Positions 1 through 5,832 of a stretch of DNA of 7,708 bases are shown in pieces; positions within the stretch are counted from its first letter, which is position 1; every line of letters starts with the position of its first letter. A program made the position numbers and the translations under genes. The notes beneath the pieces were generated by a model. That model saw only the letters and a list, made by a program, of their open reading frames with translations. It was not told where the DNA came from and searched no databases. This stretch comes from CAJWLW01 sp963580095 (GTDB lineage Bacteria > Verrucomicrobiota > Lentisphaeria > JABSQK01 > CAJWLW01). Where the stretch lies: assembly GCA_963580095.1 (NCBI GenBank), contig CAUZJQ010000203.1:1-7708 (forward strand). The letters are read 5' to 3'.

Positions 1-763
1 GCACTTTGAGCACGAAGTCGTCCCAGCGTGCCAGAATGCGTTCGTCACGCGACGCCTCGCGGATGGCAATGACAGCAACCGCCAGCAGGATGACAGCGAT
101 CCACCAGTAATTGTGCAGACCAGTCGATAGAGCCAGCAGGAGTGCCGTCGACCCCGCGGCCGGCTGTCCGGAAGTCGTGATGACTTCGCCGAATTTCGGT
201 ACGACAATGCCAAGCAGAATCATCACGACACCGCCACACACAAACAGGACGAACGCCGGATAAATCGATGAGGTTACAACAAAATTTCGCATCTCCCGCT
301 GCATGAGCAGAAAATCACGGAGTTGCGCCAGCACCTGTGGCAACGCCCCCGCTTCCTCGCCGGCCTCAACGATACTGGCGTACATACGCGGAAACTGTCG
401 CCCCCGATCGCGGATCAACTGCGATAGTTTTCGGCCCTCATGCAGACCGCGACGCAAGCCGGCGATGAGTTCTTTTTCTTCCTGGCTTTCGCTGGTTTCC
501 TCAATAATTCCAAGAGCGCGTTCCAGCGGGATGTCGGCCGCCAGCAAAGGCACCAGACGATCACTGAAGTCGGCGACATCGAACTTGCGACGCAGTCCCC
601 AGGTGCGAACGCCACGGCCGGAATCACCGTGGCCGAGAAATTCGATCGGAATCAGCGAGCGCGAACGTACACGCCGGGTCGCTTCGCTCTCGCTCTCGCT
701 CTCGATCAGGATTTCTTCGATCTTTCCGGCGGCATTGGCTACTTTGAACTTGAAGAGCGGCAT
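1..763 (-). CDS. gspF: Type II secretion / type IV pilus inner-membrane protein F (GspF/PilC family), C-terminus cut by window edge
   Basis: This is the inner-membrane platform protein of a type II secretion or related pilus machine. In the family it sits between the cytoplasmic ATPase and the pseudopilus. The minus-strand frame is open from an ATG at 763 to the left edge, giving 254 codons of a family usually near 400 residues. The N-terminus MPLFKFKVANAAGK is typical of the family. The first T2SSF domain spans about residues 66-190, with a helical stretch from FSDRLVPLLAADIPLERAL through IVEAGEEAGALPQVL. A membrane segment lies at about 167-187 and a second at about 219-235. The second T2SSF domain would lie outside the window. 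A GAGGG lies about 11 nt upstream of the ATG, and the preceding minus-strand gene stops 3 nt before it, so the two are probably co-transcribed and coupled. Residues 21-27 (ESESESE) come from a hexamer repeat in the DNA. PilC of type IV pili cannot be excluded, but the N-terminus and the GQPAAG-NYWW spacing look more like GspF. Confidence 0.9.
   Translation of the reverse strand, partial: MPLFKFKVANAAGKIEEILIESESESEATRRVRSRSLIPIEFLGHGDSGRGVRTWGLRRKFDVADFSDRLVPLLAADIPLERALGIIEETSESQEEKELIAGLRRGLHEGRKLSQLIRDRGRQFPRMYASIVEAGEEAGALPQVLAQLRDFLLMQREMRNFVVTSSIYPAFVLFVCGGVVMILLGIVVPKFGEVITTSGQPAAGSTALLLALSTGLHNYWWIAVILLAVAVIAIREASRDERILARWDDFVLKV
684..707. repeat. Tandem hexanucleotide repeat inside gspF
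   Basis: TCGCTC occurs three times in a row, followed by a TCGATC variant, on the + strand. Read on the coding (minus) strand it gives alternating Glu-Ser residues (21-27 of GspF). The unit is 6 bp, so gain or loss of a copy would keep the reading frame. Confidence 0.85.
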
Positions 764-766
764 GGG

Positions 767-1186
767 TCAATCGCCCTCGTCGGCATTCTTTGTCTGTTCC
801 TGCTGCATGATGAAGATTCGGCGCATCATGATCGGGACGCTTTCGATGCGGAATTCCAGCCAGTACTCGCCGCTGTTGCGAAAGCAGACGCCCTGGACAT
901 TGAACACCAGATCAACCACCTGCATCGGATCTTTGAACACCACTTTACCTTTGACCCCGAGAGCATTGGTATCGGTTTCCTGATGGCGGCAGACGACTTC
1001 GCAGTCGTAACTGCCCCTACCGCTGGTCAGCGACACAAAAATCGACAGACTCGGATGTACGCACGGCAGATTCTTGGTGTAAAGTCGGTCAAACAGCCCG
1101 ATCAAGGACCGCTTGTTGGTCTGTTTCTCCTGGATAATGGTGTCGCACACCAAAAGTGCCAGCCCCATTGGGATTTCATTCATCAT
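767..1186 (-). CDS. Small uncharacterised protein resembling the DUF6941 family, coupled to gspF
   Basis: The function is unknown. From the chosen ATG the product is about 139 residues. Its core begins MGLALLVCDTIIQEKQTNK, then SLIGLFDRLYTKNLPCVHPSL, then IFVSLTSGRGSYDCEVVCRH. This pattern (a 'CD.ii' opening, a 'sliGlFd.i' motif, a P-x-x-HPSL turn and a 'slT.G.G.Y' strand) is what I associate with the uncharacterised DUF6941 family. The middle and C-terminus are predicted beta-rich, ending in EYWLEFRIESVPIMMRRIFIMQQE. I see no signal peptide, membrane segment or catalytic motif, so it is probably a cytoplasmic beta-sandwich-like protein. Two adjacent ATG codons (1186 and 1183) precede NEIPMG. 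A GTG further upstream (1252) would add 22 residues that do not look like the family, and it has no ribosome site, so I prefer the ATG pair. The stop lies 3 nt before the gspF ATG. The family number is from memory and uncertain; that it is a real gene is much surer. Confidence 0.75.
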   Translation of the reverse strand: MMNEIPMGLALLVCDTIIQEKQTNKRSLIGLFDRLYTKNLPCVHPSLSIFVSLTSGRGSYDCEVVCRHQETDTNALGVKGKVVFKDPMQVVDLVFNVQGVCFRNSGEYWLEFRIESVPIMMRRIFIMQQEQTKNADEGD

Positions 1187-1260
1187 GCCATCGCAACATA
1201 CACGTAAGAGGATAAGACATGCGGGCAACGTCAAGGTTCCGAAACTTTGCACCGTAAGAA

Positions 1261-1290
1261 TTGATCTTTCACCGAAAACCGGTGTATGGT
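1261..1290 (+). promoter_or_regulatory. Candidate promoter upstream of yceD with an inverted repeat in its spacer
   Basis: TTGATC (1261-1266) and TATGGT (1285-1290) are separated by 18 nt and could be -35 and -10 boxes for the yceD operon. The inverted repeat CACCG-aaaac-CGGTG (1270-1284) fills most of the spacer, where a repressor could bind. The box matches are partial, so this is tentative. The rest of the divergent region (1187-1372) shows no clear minus-strand promoter: a TTGACG on that strand (1234-1229) has no good -10 at proper distance. Confidence 0.35.
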
Positions 1291-1372
1291 TCCGCTATCC
1301 ATTCGGGGCGCGAATCACGCCTCATGACAGGCCACGGTTTTCCGTTCCTTAGTAACATAGCCGGGAAGTACA

Positions 1373-1852
1373 ATGAATAAAAACGATGAAATCCGAGTCA
1401 ACGTCAAACACATAGTCGAAGAAGGCTTGTCGATCACCGGCAATCTGCCACCATCGATCTTCGATATGGGCGAAAGCGACCGCCTCAATAGTTCGAACCC
1501 GCTGGTATACGATCTCATCGTCTTGCCCACCGCGGACAACATCCTCGTACGAGGCACGCTCAGAACGACCCTGCGATGCCGCTGTGACCGCTGCTTGCGC
1601 TATTACGATCATCTCGTTGAAAATCCCGATGTCTGCTTGTTCTACGAAGAAGTAACGGATGATTTTCTGGATTTAACGGACGATGTGCGCGAAGATATCC
1701 TGCTGGGCTTCCCGCAAAAATGCCTCTGCATACCCGACTGTCGTGGCCTCTGCCCTGAATGCGGCCACAACCTCAACTTGCGCGAGTGCGACTGCTCGGC
1801 TCCGGCGAGCCCGCCGGGCACTTTTGACAAGCTCGACGGACTTGACCTGTAG
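1373..1852 (+). CDS. yceD: YceD family protein (DUF177), large-subunit rRNA accumulation protein
   Basis: The 159-residue product belongs to the YceD/DUF177 family, whose E. coli member is needed for normal 23S rRNA accumulation and whose gene usually lies just before rpmF-plsX. It is probably cytoplasmic. The N-terminal half is the beta-rich part, with VRGTLRTTLRCRCDRCL (Cys69, 71, 74). An acidic stretch follows (EEVTDDFLDLTDDVREDILL, about 92-111). The C-terminus has the family signature with Cys at 117, 119, 123, 127, 130, 139 and 141 (CLCIPDCRGLCPECG, then NLNLRECDC). The two cysteine clusters look metal-binding, probably zinc; this is inferred. The start at 1373 has a GGGAAG 4 nt upstream and leaves a normal family length. 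It is followed by plsX after 211 nt, with no rpmF between, which is unusual for this neighbourhood. Confidence 0.9.
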   Translation: MNKNDEIRVNVKHIVEEGLSITGNLPPSIFDMGESDRLNSSNPLVYDLIVLPTADNILVRGTLRTTLRCRCDRCLRYYDHLVENPDVCLFYEEVTDDFLDLTDDVREDILLGFPQKCLCIPDCRGLCPECGHNLNLRECDCSAPASPPGTFDKLDGLDL

Positions 1853-2063
1853 CCCCGTACGATTACTGCGGAACACCTGAAACTTGCGGATTTCGCTCGC
1901 CGGCGCTTTTATAATCCTGCCGAACGGTTATTTTTTCGTTGCCTAACATCCAGACCCACCTATCTCGACAATCGTCCGTGCCAACAGGTGTTCGGCGCAG
2001 ACAGCAGCAGGATTCAGGGCTTCACTGCCAGACGACAGAAAAACGTTGATGAGATGATAATTC
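1853..2063. other. yceD-plsX intergenic region, rpmF absent
   Basis: The 211-nt spacer is where many bacteria carry rpmF. I examined it for the L32 N-terminus (a MAVPKxKxSxxRR-like start) in the + frames and found none. One + frame stays open but has no start codon near its beginning and does not resemble L32. The only recognisable element is the -10-like box at 1910. No Rho-independent terminator is seen after yceD; the GC-rich CGCCGGCG followed by TTTT has no room for a loop. Confidence 0.6.
1884..1915 (+). promoter_or_regulatory. Candidate promoter for plsX-fabH-fabG
   Basis: A perfect TATAAT (1910-1915) lies about 150 nt before plsX. The best -35 is TTGCGG (1884-1889), with a long 20-nt gap, or the poorer GCGGAT (1886-1891) with 18 nt. 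The strong -10 with a weak -35 makes this plausible but unproven. It would let plsX-fabH-fabG be transcribed independently of yceD. Confidence 0.35.
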
Positions 2064-3092
2064 ATGCAAATTGCTGTTGACGTCATGGGCGGCGACAACG
2101 CGCCCGCCTGTAATATACGTGGAATCCATCAGGCATTGACCGACTTTCCGGGTATCCGGAAGTTCCTGCTAGTCGGGGACTCCGCGATCATGAAACGCGA
2201 GCTTGATCACATCCAGCCAAGTATCGACGTATCACGGCTGGAGCTGGTACACGCCTCTCAGACAATCACGATGACGGACCCAAGCTCCACGGCATTGCGC
2301 CAGAAAAAAGACAGCTCGATCACCGTCGCTGCCGGACTGCTGAAGAACAACCAGGCCGACGCCTTGGTCAGCGCCGGACATACCGGCGCTGCCGTCGCCG
2401 CCACTGTGGTCAAGACGCGAACCCTCGAAGGCATCGAACGCCCCGGCATCGCCGCAGTCCTGCCAACGCCCACGGGCGGTTCCTTTCTGGTGCTCGACGT
2501 CGGGGCCAACGTCGACTGTAAGCCGATACATCTGGCGCAGTATGCGCTCCTTGGCGAAGCCTATTCACGCTACATCCTGCGGGCACCAGAGCCGCGTGTC
2601 GGAATCCTCAGCTTCGGCGGCGAGGATGAGAAAGGCAATGACCTGACGAAAAATGCCTTCAAACTGCTCAAACAGATGCCGATTAACTTCATCGGCAATA
2701 TCGAAGGCCATGACTTGTTCACCAATGACATCGACGTCGTCGTGTGCGACGGTTTCGTCGGCAACGTTATGCTCAAAGCCTGTGAAAGCCTGGCACGGAC
2801 AATGTCCCAGATTCTCAAGGACCGCATGCGCAAATCACCCGTGCGAATGGCTGGCGCATTTCTATCTAAGAACGCCTTTCGGGAACTCAAGGAACTGACA
2901 GACCACGAAGAATATGGCGGTGCACCATTGCTGGGCATCAACGGCAACTGTATCATTGCACACGGGTCCTCCACGCCGAAAGCCGTACGAAACGCCATCC
3001 GAGTGGCGGCAGAGATGGTGGACAACCGAGTCAACGAACACATTATAGAAAAGGTGTCATCGATCGACTGGCAGCAACTGACCACCGATTGA
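2064..3092 (+). CDS. plsX: Phosphate acyltransferase PlsX
   Basis: PlsX turns acyl-ACP and phosphate into acyl-phosphate, which PlsY then uses to acylate glycerol-3-phosphate, so it links fatty acid synthesis to phospholipid synthesis at the inner face of the membrane. The 342 residues match the family length. Visible motifs are IAVDVMGGDNAP (3-14), LVSAGHTGAA (101-110), RPGIAAVLPTPTGG (126-139), LDVGANVDCKP (144-154), GGEDEKGND (185-193), VVVCDGFVGNVMLK (225-238), EYGGAPLLGI (283-292) and AHGSSTPKAV (299-308). His106 replaces the more common Asn of the SAGNTGA motif, and 'SFGGEDEKGND' is a variant of the usual 'NIGEE..KGNE'; neither looks disabling. The ATG at 2064 gives the canonical N-terminus, though the ribosome site is weak (GAGATGA about 6-7 nt upstream). 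fabH follows after 35 nt, so the genes are likely co-transcribed. Confidence 0.97.
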   Translation: MQIAVDVMGGDNAPACNIRGIHQALTDFPGIRKFLLVGDSAIMKRELDHIQPSIDVSRLELVHASQTITMTDPSSTALRQKKDSSITVAAGLLKNNQADALVSAGHTGAAVAATVVKTRTLEGIERPGIAAVLPTPTGGSFLVLDVGANVDCKPIHLAQYALLGEAYSRYILRAPEPRVGILSFGGEDEKGNDLTKNAFKLLKQMPINFIGNIEGHDLFTNDIDVVVCDGFVGNVMLKACESLARTMSQILKDRMRKSPVRMAGAFLSKNAFRELKELTDHEEYGGAPLLGINGNCIIAHGSSTPKAVRNAIRVAAEMVDNRVNEHIIEKVSSIDWQQLTTD

Positions 3093-3127
3093 ACCAACGG
3101 CAATCCGCCAACCACGAGACACTGTTC

Positions 3128-4117
3128 ATGCAGACCTACGGCATAAAATTTCTTGGCACAGGATCGTACGCACCAGAAAAGGTGCTGACCAACGCCGACC
3201 TGGAAAAACTCGTCAACACCACGGACGAATGGATCGTCACCCGCACCGGCATTCGCGAACGGCATGTCGCCGCAGATGACCAGCCAACATCGGCCCTGGC
3301 CGAGCAAGCCGCGCGACGGGCCATGGAAATGGCCGGTATCACTGCGGACGAGATTGATCTGATCTTGGTAGCAACGATCACCCCGGACAAGTGTTTCCCG
3401 AATACCGGCTGTTTTCTTCAGCAACGACTGCAGGCGACACGGGCAGCATGCTTCTCGATCGAGGCGGCGTGCTCGGGGTTTGTCTACGGCTTGGACGTGT
3501 GTTCGGCCCTGCTGCGGACGGGGCGATTCAAGACGGCTCTGGTGGTGGGCGCCGAGAAGTTGTCCTCGATTGTAAACTGGAATGACCGTTCCACTTGTGT
3601 GCTGTTCGGCGACGGCGCCGGTGCCGTTATCATTCAGGCGGTCCCCGAAGAAGATGACTGCTATATCGCTTCACATCTCGCCGCCGATGGTAATCATTCC
3701 GACATTCTGCACATCCCTGCCGGCGGTTCCAGCATGCCGATCTCCCGCGAAATCCTCGACAACGAACAGCAGTACATGGTGATGTCTGGCAAGGAAGTGT
3801 TCAAGCTGGCCGTGCGTGCTATGGCCAGCTCCGGCAGAAACGCACTCGCGCAGGCCGGCATGACTCACGAACAGGTGCGCTGGTGCATCCCGCACCAGGC
3901 AAATACCAGGATCGTCGCCGCTGTCGGCAAGGAACTTGGAATACCATCGGACCGCGTGTTCGTCAACCTGCAGAAATACGGCAATACCTCTGCCGCCTCT
4001 ATCCCGCTGGCGCTCGACGAAGTCGTACGTACCGGTCAGGTCGACCGCGGCGATTACCTGTTGCTCGTAGCCTTCGGCGGCGGTCTCACTTGGGGCGCCA
4101 ATCTGGTACGGTGGTGA
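3128..4117 (+). CDS. fabH: 3-oxoacyl-ACP synthase III (KAS III)
   Basis: FabH condenses acetyl-CoA with malonyl-ACP to acetoacetyl-ACP, the first step of FAS II chain building. From the ATG at 3128 the product has 329 residues, the usual length. The N-terminus runs FLGTGSYAPEKVLTNADLEK and then TTDEWIVTRTGIRERH. The Cys-His-Asn triad is present: Cys115 in EAACSGFVYGLD, His256 in CIPHQANTRI and Asn286 in KYGNTSAASIPLALDE. The glycine-rich VAFGGGLTWGANLVRW forms the C-terminus. A TTG at 3089 would overlap the plsX stop and add 13 residues unlike the family. I prefer 3128, which has CGAGA about 8 nt upstream. The active-site Cys confirms a KAS III rather than a KAS I/II. fabD, often next in such clusters, is missing; fabG follows after 57 nt. 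Confidence 0.96.
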   Translation: MQTYGIKFLGTGSYAPEKVLTNADLEKLVNTTDEWIVTRTGIRERHVAADDQPTSALAEQAARRAMEMAGITADEIDLILVATITPDKCFPNTGCFLQQRLQATRAACFSIEAACSGFVYGLDVCSALLRTGRFKTALVVGAEKLSSIVNWNDRSTCVLFGDGAGAVIIQAVPEEDDCYIASHLAADGNHSDILHIPAGGSSMPISREILDNEQQYMVMSGKEVFKLAVRAMASSGRNALAQAGMTHEQVRWCIPHQANTRIVAAVGKELGIPSDRVFVNLQKYGNTSAASIPLALDEVVRTGQVDRGDYLLLVAFGGGLTWGANLVRW

Positions 4118-4174
4118 GCGTGGCAACTCCGTCTACTCCCCTGAATCCTCAAATCCGAACACTCCAAATATTTT

Positions 4175-4915
4175 ATGAGCTTGCAAGGAAAAGTAGCAAT
4201 AGTCACTGGCGGCACCCGCGGCATCGGTAAAGCAATCAGCACCCGCCTGGCACGGGACGGTGCGGCGGTCATCGCCATCCACGTCCGGCCGGAAGCCGGC
4301 GAAGAGGCCCGGGCAGACTTCGCGACTGCCGGTGTCGAGATACACACGCGCCAAGCCAATGTCAGTGATGTCGATGCGGTCAATGACCTGGTCACGAGCG
4401 TCATCGCAGAGTTTGGTGGTATCGATATTCTGATCAACAACGCCGGCATAACCCGCGACGGCCTTCTGGTGCGAATGAAGGAAGACGACTGGGACGCCGT
4501 CATGAGCATCAATCTGAAAGGAACATTCAACTGCATCAAGGCAGTCACACGCCCAATGATGAAGGCCCGCAGTGGCCGTATCGTCAATATCTCCTCAGTC
4601 GTCGGCGTCGCCGGCAACGCCGGGCAGGCGAATTATGCTGCCTCCAAGGCCGGCATCATCGGGCTAACAAAATCCGTCGCCAAAGAGTTGGCAAGCCGCA
4701 ATATCAACGCCAATTGCGTGGCCCCCGGCTATATCGACACCGACATGACGAATGCCATGAACGATGAGGCACGTGAGCAGTTTTTGACGCAAATCCCGCT
4801 GGGGCGTCCGGGGGCACCGGACGAGGTTGCCGGACTGGTGGCGTATCTGGTCAGCGACGAAGCGGCGTACATCACCGGCCAGACGATCTGCATCGACGGC
4901 GGGATGGTCATGTAG
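4175..4915 (+). CDS. fabG: 3-oxoacyl-ACP reductase
   Basis: FabG reduces 3-ketoacyl-ACP to 3-hydroxyacyl-ACP with NADPH, the second step of each elongation round. The 246-residue product is a classical short-chain dehydrogenase: cofactor loop TGGTRGIG (11-18), NNAG (88-91), the active-site Asn113 in SINLKG, Ser141 in NISSVVG, and Tyr154 with Lys158 in QANYAASKAG. APGYIDTDM (183-191) and the C-terminal ITGQTICIDGGMVM (233-246) match FabG proper rather than a general SDR, and the position between fabH and acpP supports this. The ATG at 4175 is the natural start, but the 15 nt before it are AT-rich and have no Shine-Dalgarno. Initiation may therefore rely on an unstructured leader or another mechanism. 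Confidence 0.96.
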   Translation: MSLQGKVAIVTGGTRGIGKAISTRLARDGAAVIAIHVRPEAGEEARADFATAGVEIHTRQANVSDVDAVNDLVTSVIAEFGGIDILINNAGITRDGLLVRMKEDDWDAVMSINLKGTFNCIKAVTRPMMKARSGRIVNISSVVGVAGNAGQANYAASKAGIIGLTKSVAKELASRNINANCVAPGYIDTDMTNAMNDEAREQFLTQIPLGRPGAPDEVAGLVAYLVSDEAAYITGQTICIDGGMVM

Positions 4916-4927
4916 CTTGCGCGAAAC

Positions 4928-4947
4928 TTTCCGAGATTAAACGGAAA
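4928..4947 (+). other. Weak hairpin after fabG
   Basis: TTTCCG and CGGAAA can pair around an 8-nt loop 12 nt after the fabG stop. There is no T-run after it, so it is at most a poor terminator or a 3'-end stabiliser. Confidence 0.3.
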
Positions 4948-5040
4948 AACGATCGAGCTTTGTCGGCCCCTACTCTACGCAGCTTTGCCTTAGACGACCT
5001 GCGCTCGGCTAAAAAGTACCCAGCCAGACCACGTGAAAAA

Positions 5041-5052
5041 CCTTTGCAAAGG
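5041..5052. promoter_or_regulatory. Perfect 12-bp palindrome, operator candidate for acpP
   Basis: CCTTTGCAAAGG is fully self-complementary and ends 13 nt before the -35 box of the first acpP promoter candidate. That position suits an activator or repressor dimer. I do not recognise it as the site of a named regulator. Confidence 0.4.
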
Positions 5053-5065
5053 CCGGGCAAACTGG

Positions 5066-5094
5066 TTGACATTCAACCGCACACTGCACATATT
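5066..5094 (+). promoter_or_regulatory. Candidate acpP promoter 1
   Basis: A perfect TTGACA (5066-5071) is followed after 17 nt by CATATT (5089-5094), a 4 of 6 match to the -10 consensus. TATTAG (5091-5096) is an alternative at 19 nt. The predicted transcript would start near 5101, giving an acpP leader of about 215 nt. The perfect -35 makes this the better of the two acpP promoter candidates. Confidence 0.5.
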
Positions 5095-5115
5095 AGCCCG
5101 GTATTTTGATTAATG

Positions 5116-5144
5116 TTGAGGTTACGCACACACACACATATACA
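5116..5144 (+). promoter_or_regulatory. Candidate acpP promoter 2 with a CA-repeat spacer
   Basis: TTGAGG (5116-5121) and TATACA (5139-5144) each match consensus at 4 of 6 bases and are exactly 17 nt apart. The (CA)6 tract (5127-5138) occupies the downstream 12 nt of the spacer and abuts the -10 box, so a change in repeat number would alter spacer length. Confidence 0.35.
5127..5138. repeat. (CA)6 dinucleotide repeat
   Basis: Six uninterrupted CA units lie in the acpP upstream region, directly followed by TATACA. Their length is modest for replication slippage. Confidence 0.9.
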
Positions 5145-5160
5145 CCTACCGATACCGAAT

Positions 5161-5174
5161 GGGCATGGGGCATG
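5161..5174 (+). repeat. Tandem GGGCATG pair
   Basis: The 7-mer GGGCATG occurs twice back to back in the acpP leader. No function is recognised. Confidence 0.8.
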
Positions 5175-5304
5175 TTAAGAAGCGGAGAATGACGGGACGC
5201 ATATCGTACACCGACCGTTCTTGCGATGGCACTACATCATGCGAAAACCTTGTACCAACGCGGGTCCGACTGCGGAATCGCCGGTAGCCGACTCAAACCT
5301 ACAC

Positions 5305-5310
5305 GGAGGA
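5305..5310 (+). promoter_or_regulatory. Strong Shine-Dalgarno of acpP
   Basis: GGAGGA lies 7 nt before the acpP ATG. It is the only near-perfect ribosome site in the FAS cluster, in keeping with the very high level of ACP that cells need. Confidence 0.85.
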
Positions 5311-5317
5311 ATACTGG

Positions 5318-5557
5318 ATGGCATCAATAGATGAACGAGTAAGAGAGATCGTGGTCGAACAGCTCGGAGTAACCCCCGAGCAGATCACGCCGGAAGCCAA
5401 GTTTGTCGAAGATCTCGGTGCCGACTCACTCGACACCGTCGAATTGGTCATGGCTCTTGAAAAAGAGTTCAGCTTCGAGATTCCCGACGATGACGCCGAA
5501 AAACTCCAGAACATCAAAGACGCTATCACCTACATTGACAAGAACTTCGCCAATTGA
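5318..5557 (+). CDS. acpP: Acyl carrier protein
   Basis: ACP carries growing acyl chains as thioesters on a 4'-phosphopantetheine arm and presents them to FabH, FabG, FabF and PlsX in the cytoplasm. The 79-residue, strongly acidic product has the four-helix ACP pattern: ERVREIVVEQLGV (helix 1), the FVEDLGADSLDTVELVMALE segment with the attachment Ser37 in DSL (helix 2), EKEFSFEIPDDDAEKLQ and the C-terminal NIKDAITYIDKNF. The length matches AcpP of FAS II. The start is fixed by the GGAGGA 7 nt upstream. Spacers of about 400 and 275 nt isolate it, so it is likely transcribed at least partly on its own. Confidence 0.98.
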   Translation: MASIDERVREIVVEQLGVTPEQITPEAKFVEDLGADSLDTVELVMALEKEFSFEIPDDDAEKLQNIKDAITYIDKNFAN

Positions 5558-5613
5558 GGTGCCTGCCCTATTTGCGTAGTCAGCGGCAACGAAAGTCACA
5601 AGATTCGGCACCA

Positions 5614-5631
5614 GCGATGTTTTCCCATCGC
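5614..5631 (+). other. Hairpin downstream of acpP
   Basis: GCGATG and CATCGC form a perfect 6-bp stem around TTTTCC. No T-run follows, so it is not a classical terminator. It may protect the 3' end of a short acpP transcript or mark a processing point; this is inferred. Confidence 0.45.
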
Positions 5632-5637
5632 AATCGA

Positions 5638-5652
5638 ATCTAACATTTAGAT
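5638..5652. promoter_or_regulatory. 15-bp interrupted palindrome, operator-like
   Basis: ATCTAA-CAT-TTAGAT is a perfect 6-bp inverted repeat with a 3-bp centre, about 180 nt before fabF. The size and symmetry fit a dimeric regulator site, but no regulator is recognised and it could equally form an RNA hairpin with a tight loop. Confidence 0.35.
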
Positions 5653-5832
5653 CAACCGAACTTCTGACACCGATTTTGTGGTGTTCGAGAAAGTACGAGA
5701 GACAGGCCCGTTGATGAACGCGAACCAAACCGGGGGACGGGCAGAGAAGCTATCCGATCCCGCACGGCCATCGAGAAAGCTGGAAATCACTGTCCAGCTA
5801 TCGGCCTGAATCTTGAACCAATTCGTTCGACC

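Larger units (their letters stand above)
4916..5317. other. Long non-coding region before acpP
   Basis: 402 nt separate fabG from acpP. I see no convincing gene. It holds a weak hairpin just after fabG (4928-4947), a perfect 12-bp palindrome (5041-5052), two -35/-10 pairs (5066-5094 and 5116-5144), a (CA)6 tract (5127-5138), a tandem GGGCATG pair (5161-5174) and the acpP ribosome site (5305-5310). The transcribed leader from either promoter would be roughly 170-220 nt, long enough for a regulatory RNA element, but I do not recognise a known riboswitch. Confidence 0.7.
5558..5832. other. acpP-fabF spacer with several inverted repeats
   Basis: The 275-nt spacer starts with GGTGCC (5558-5563), directly after the acpP stop, which can pair with GGCACC (5607-5612). 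The GCGATG/CATCGC hairpin (5614-5631) and the ATCTAA/TTAGAT repeat (5638-5652) follow almost at once. The remainder (5653-5832) shows no gene or clear promoter. The fabF frame is open back to 5668 but contains no ATG, GTG or TTG before 5833. Confidence 0.6.

Noticed and set aside
440..1207. Long + strand open frame opposite gspF and the DUF6941-like gene
   Set aside because: It runs antisense to two frames with clear family-like protein sequence, and its own translation resembles no family.
1853..2063. A hidden rpmF gene between yceD and plsX
   Set aside because: None of the + frames shows the L32 start or its basic N-terminal pattern, and the one open frame lacks an early start codon.
3089..3127. 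TTG start of fabH overlapping the plsX stop
   Set aside because: The extra 13 residues do not resemble FabH, whereas the ATG at 3128 gives the standard N-terminus and length.
2570..3424. Long minus-strand open frame across plsX and fabH
   Set aside because: It is a shadow of two certain genes on the + strand, spans their junction and has no recognisable domain.
5060..5076. FadR-like site (AACTGGT then GAC) over the -35 box of acpP promoter 1
   Set aside because: The spacing between TGGT and GAC is one base short of the FadR consensus, and the right half does not match; likely chance.
5159..5287. 42-residue open frame in the acpP leader, starting MGMGHVKKRR
   Set aside because: No Shine-Dalgarno, no family resemblance, and it starts in the GGGCATG repeat. 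A leader peptide cannot be excluded, but nothing supports one.
5614..5631. Rho-independent terminator after acpP
   Set aside because: The stem is good but no T-run follows, so it is listed only as a hairpin.
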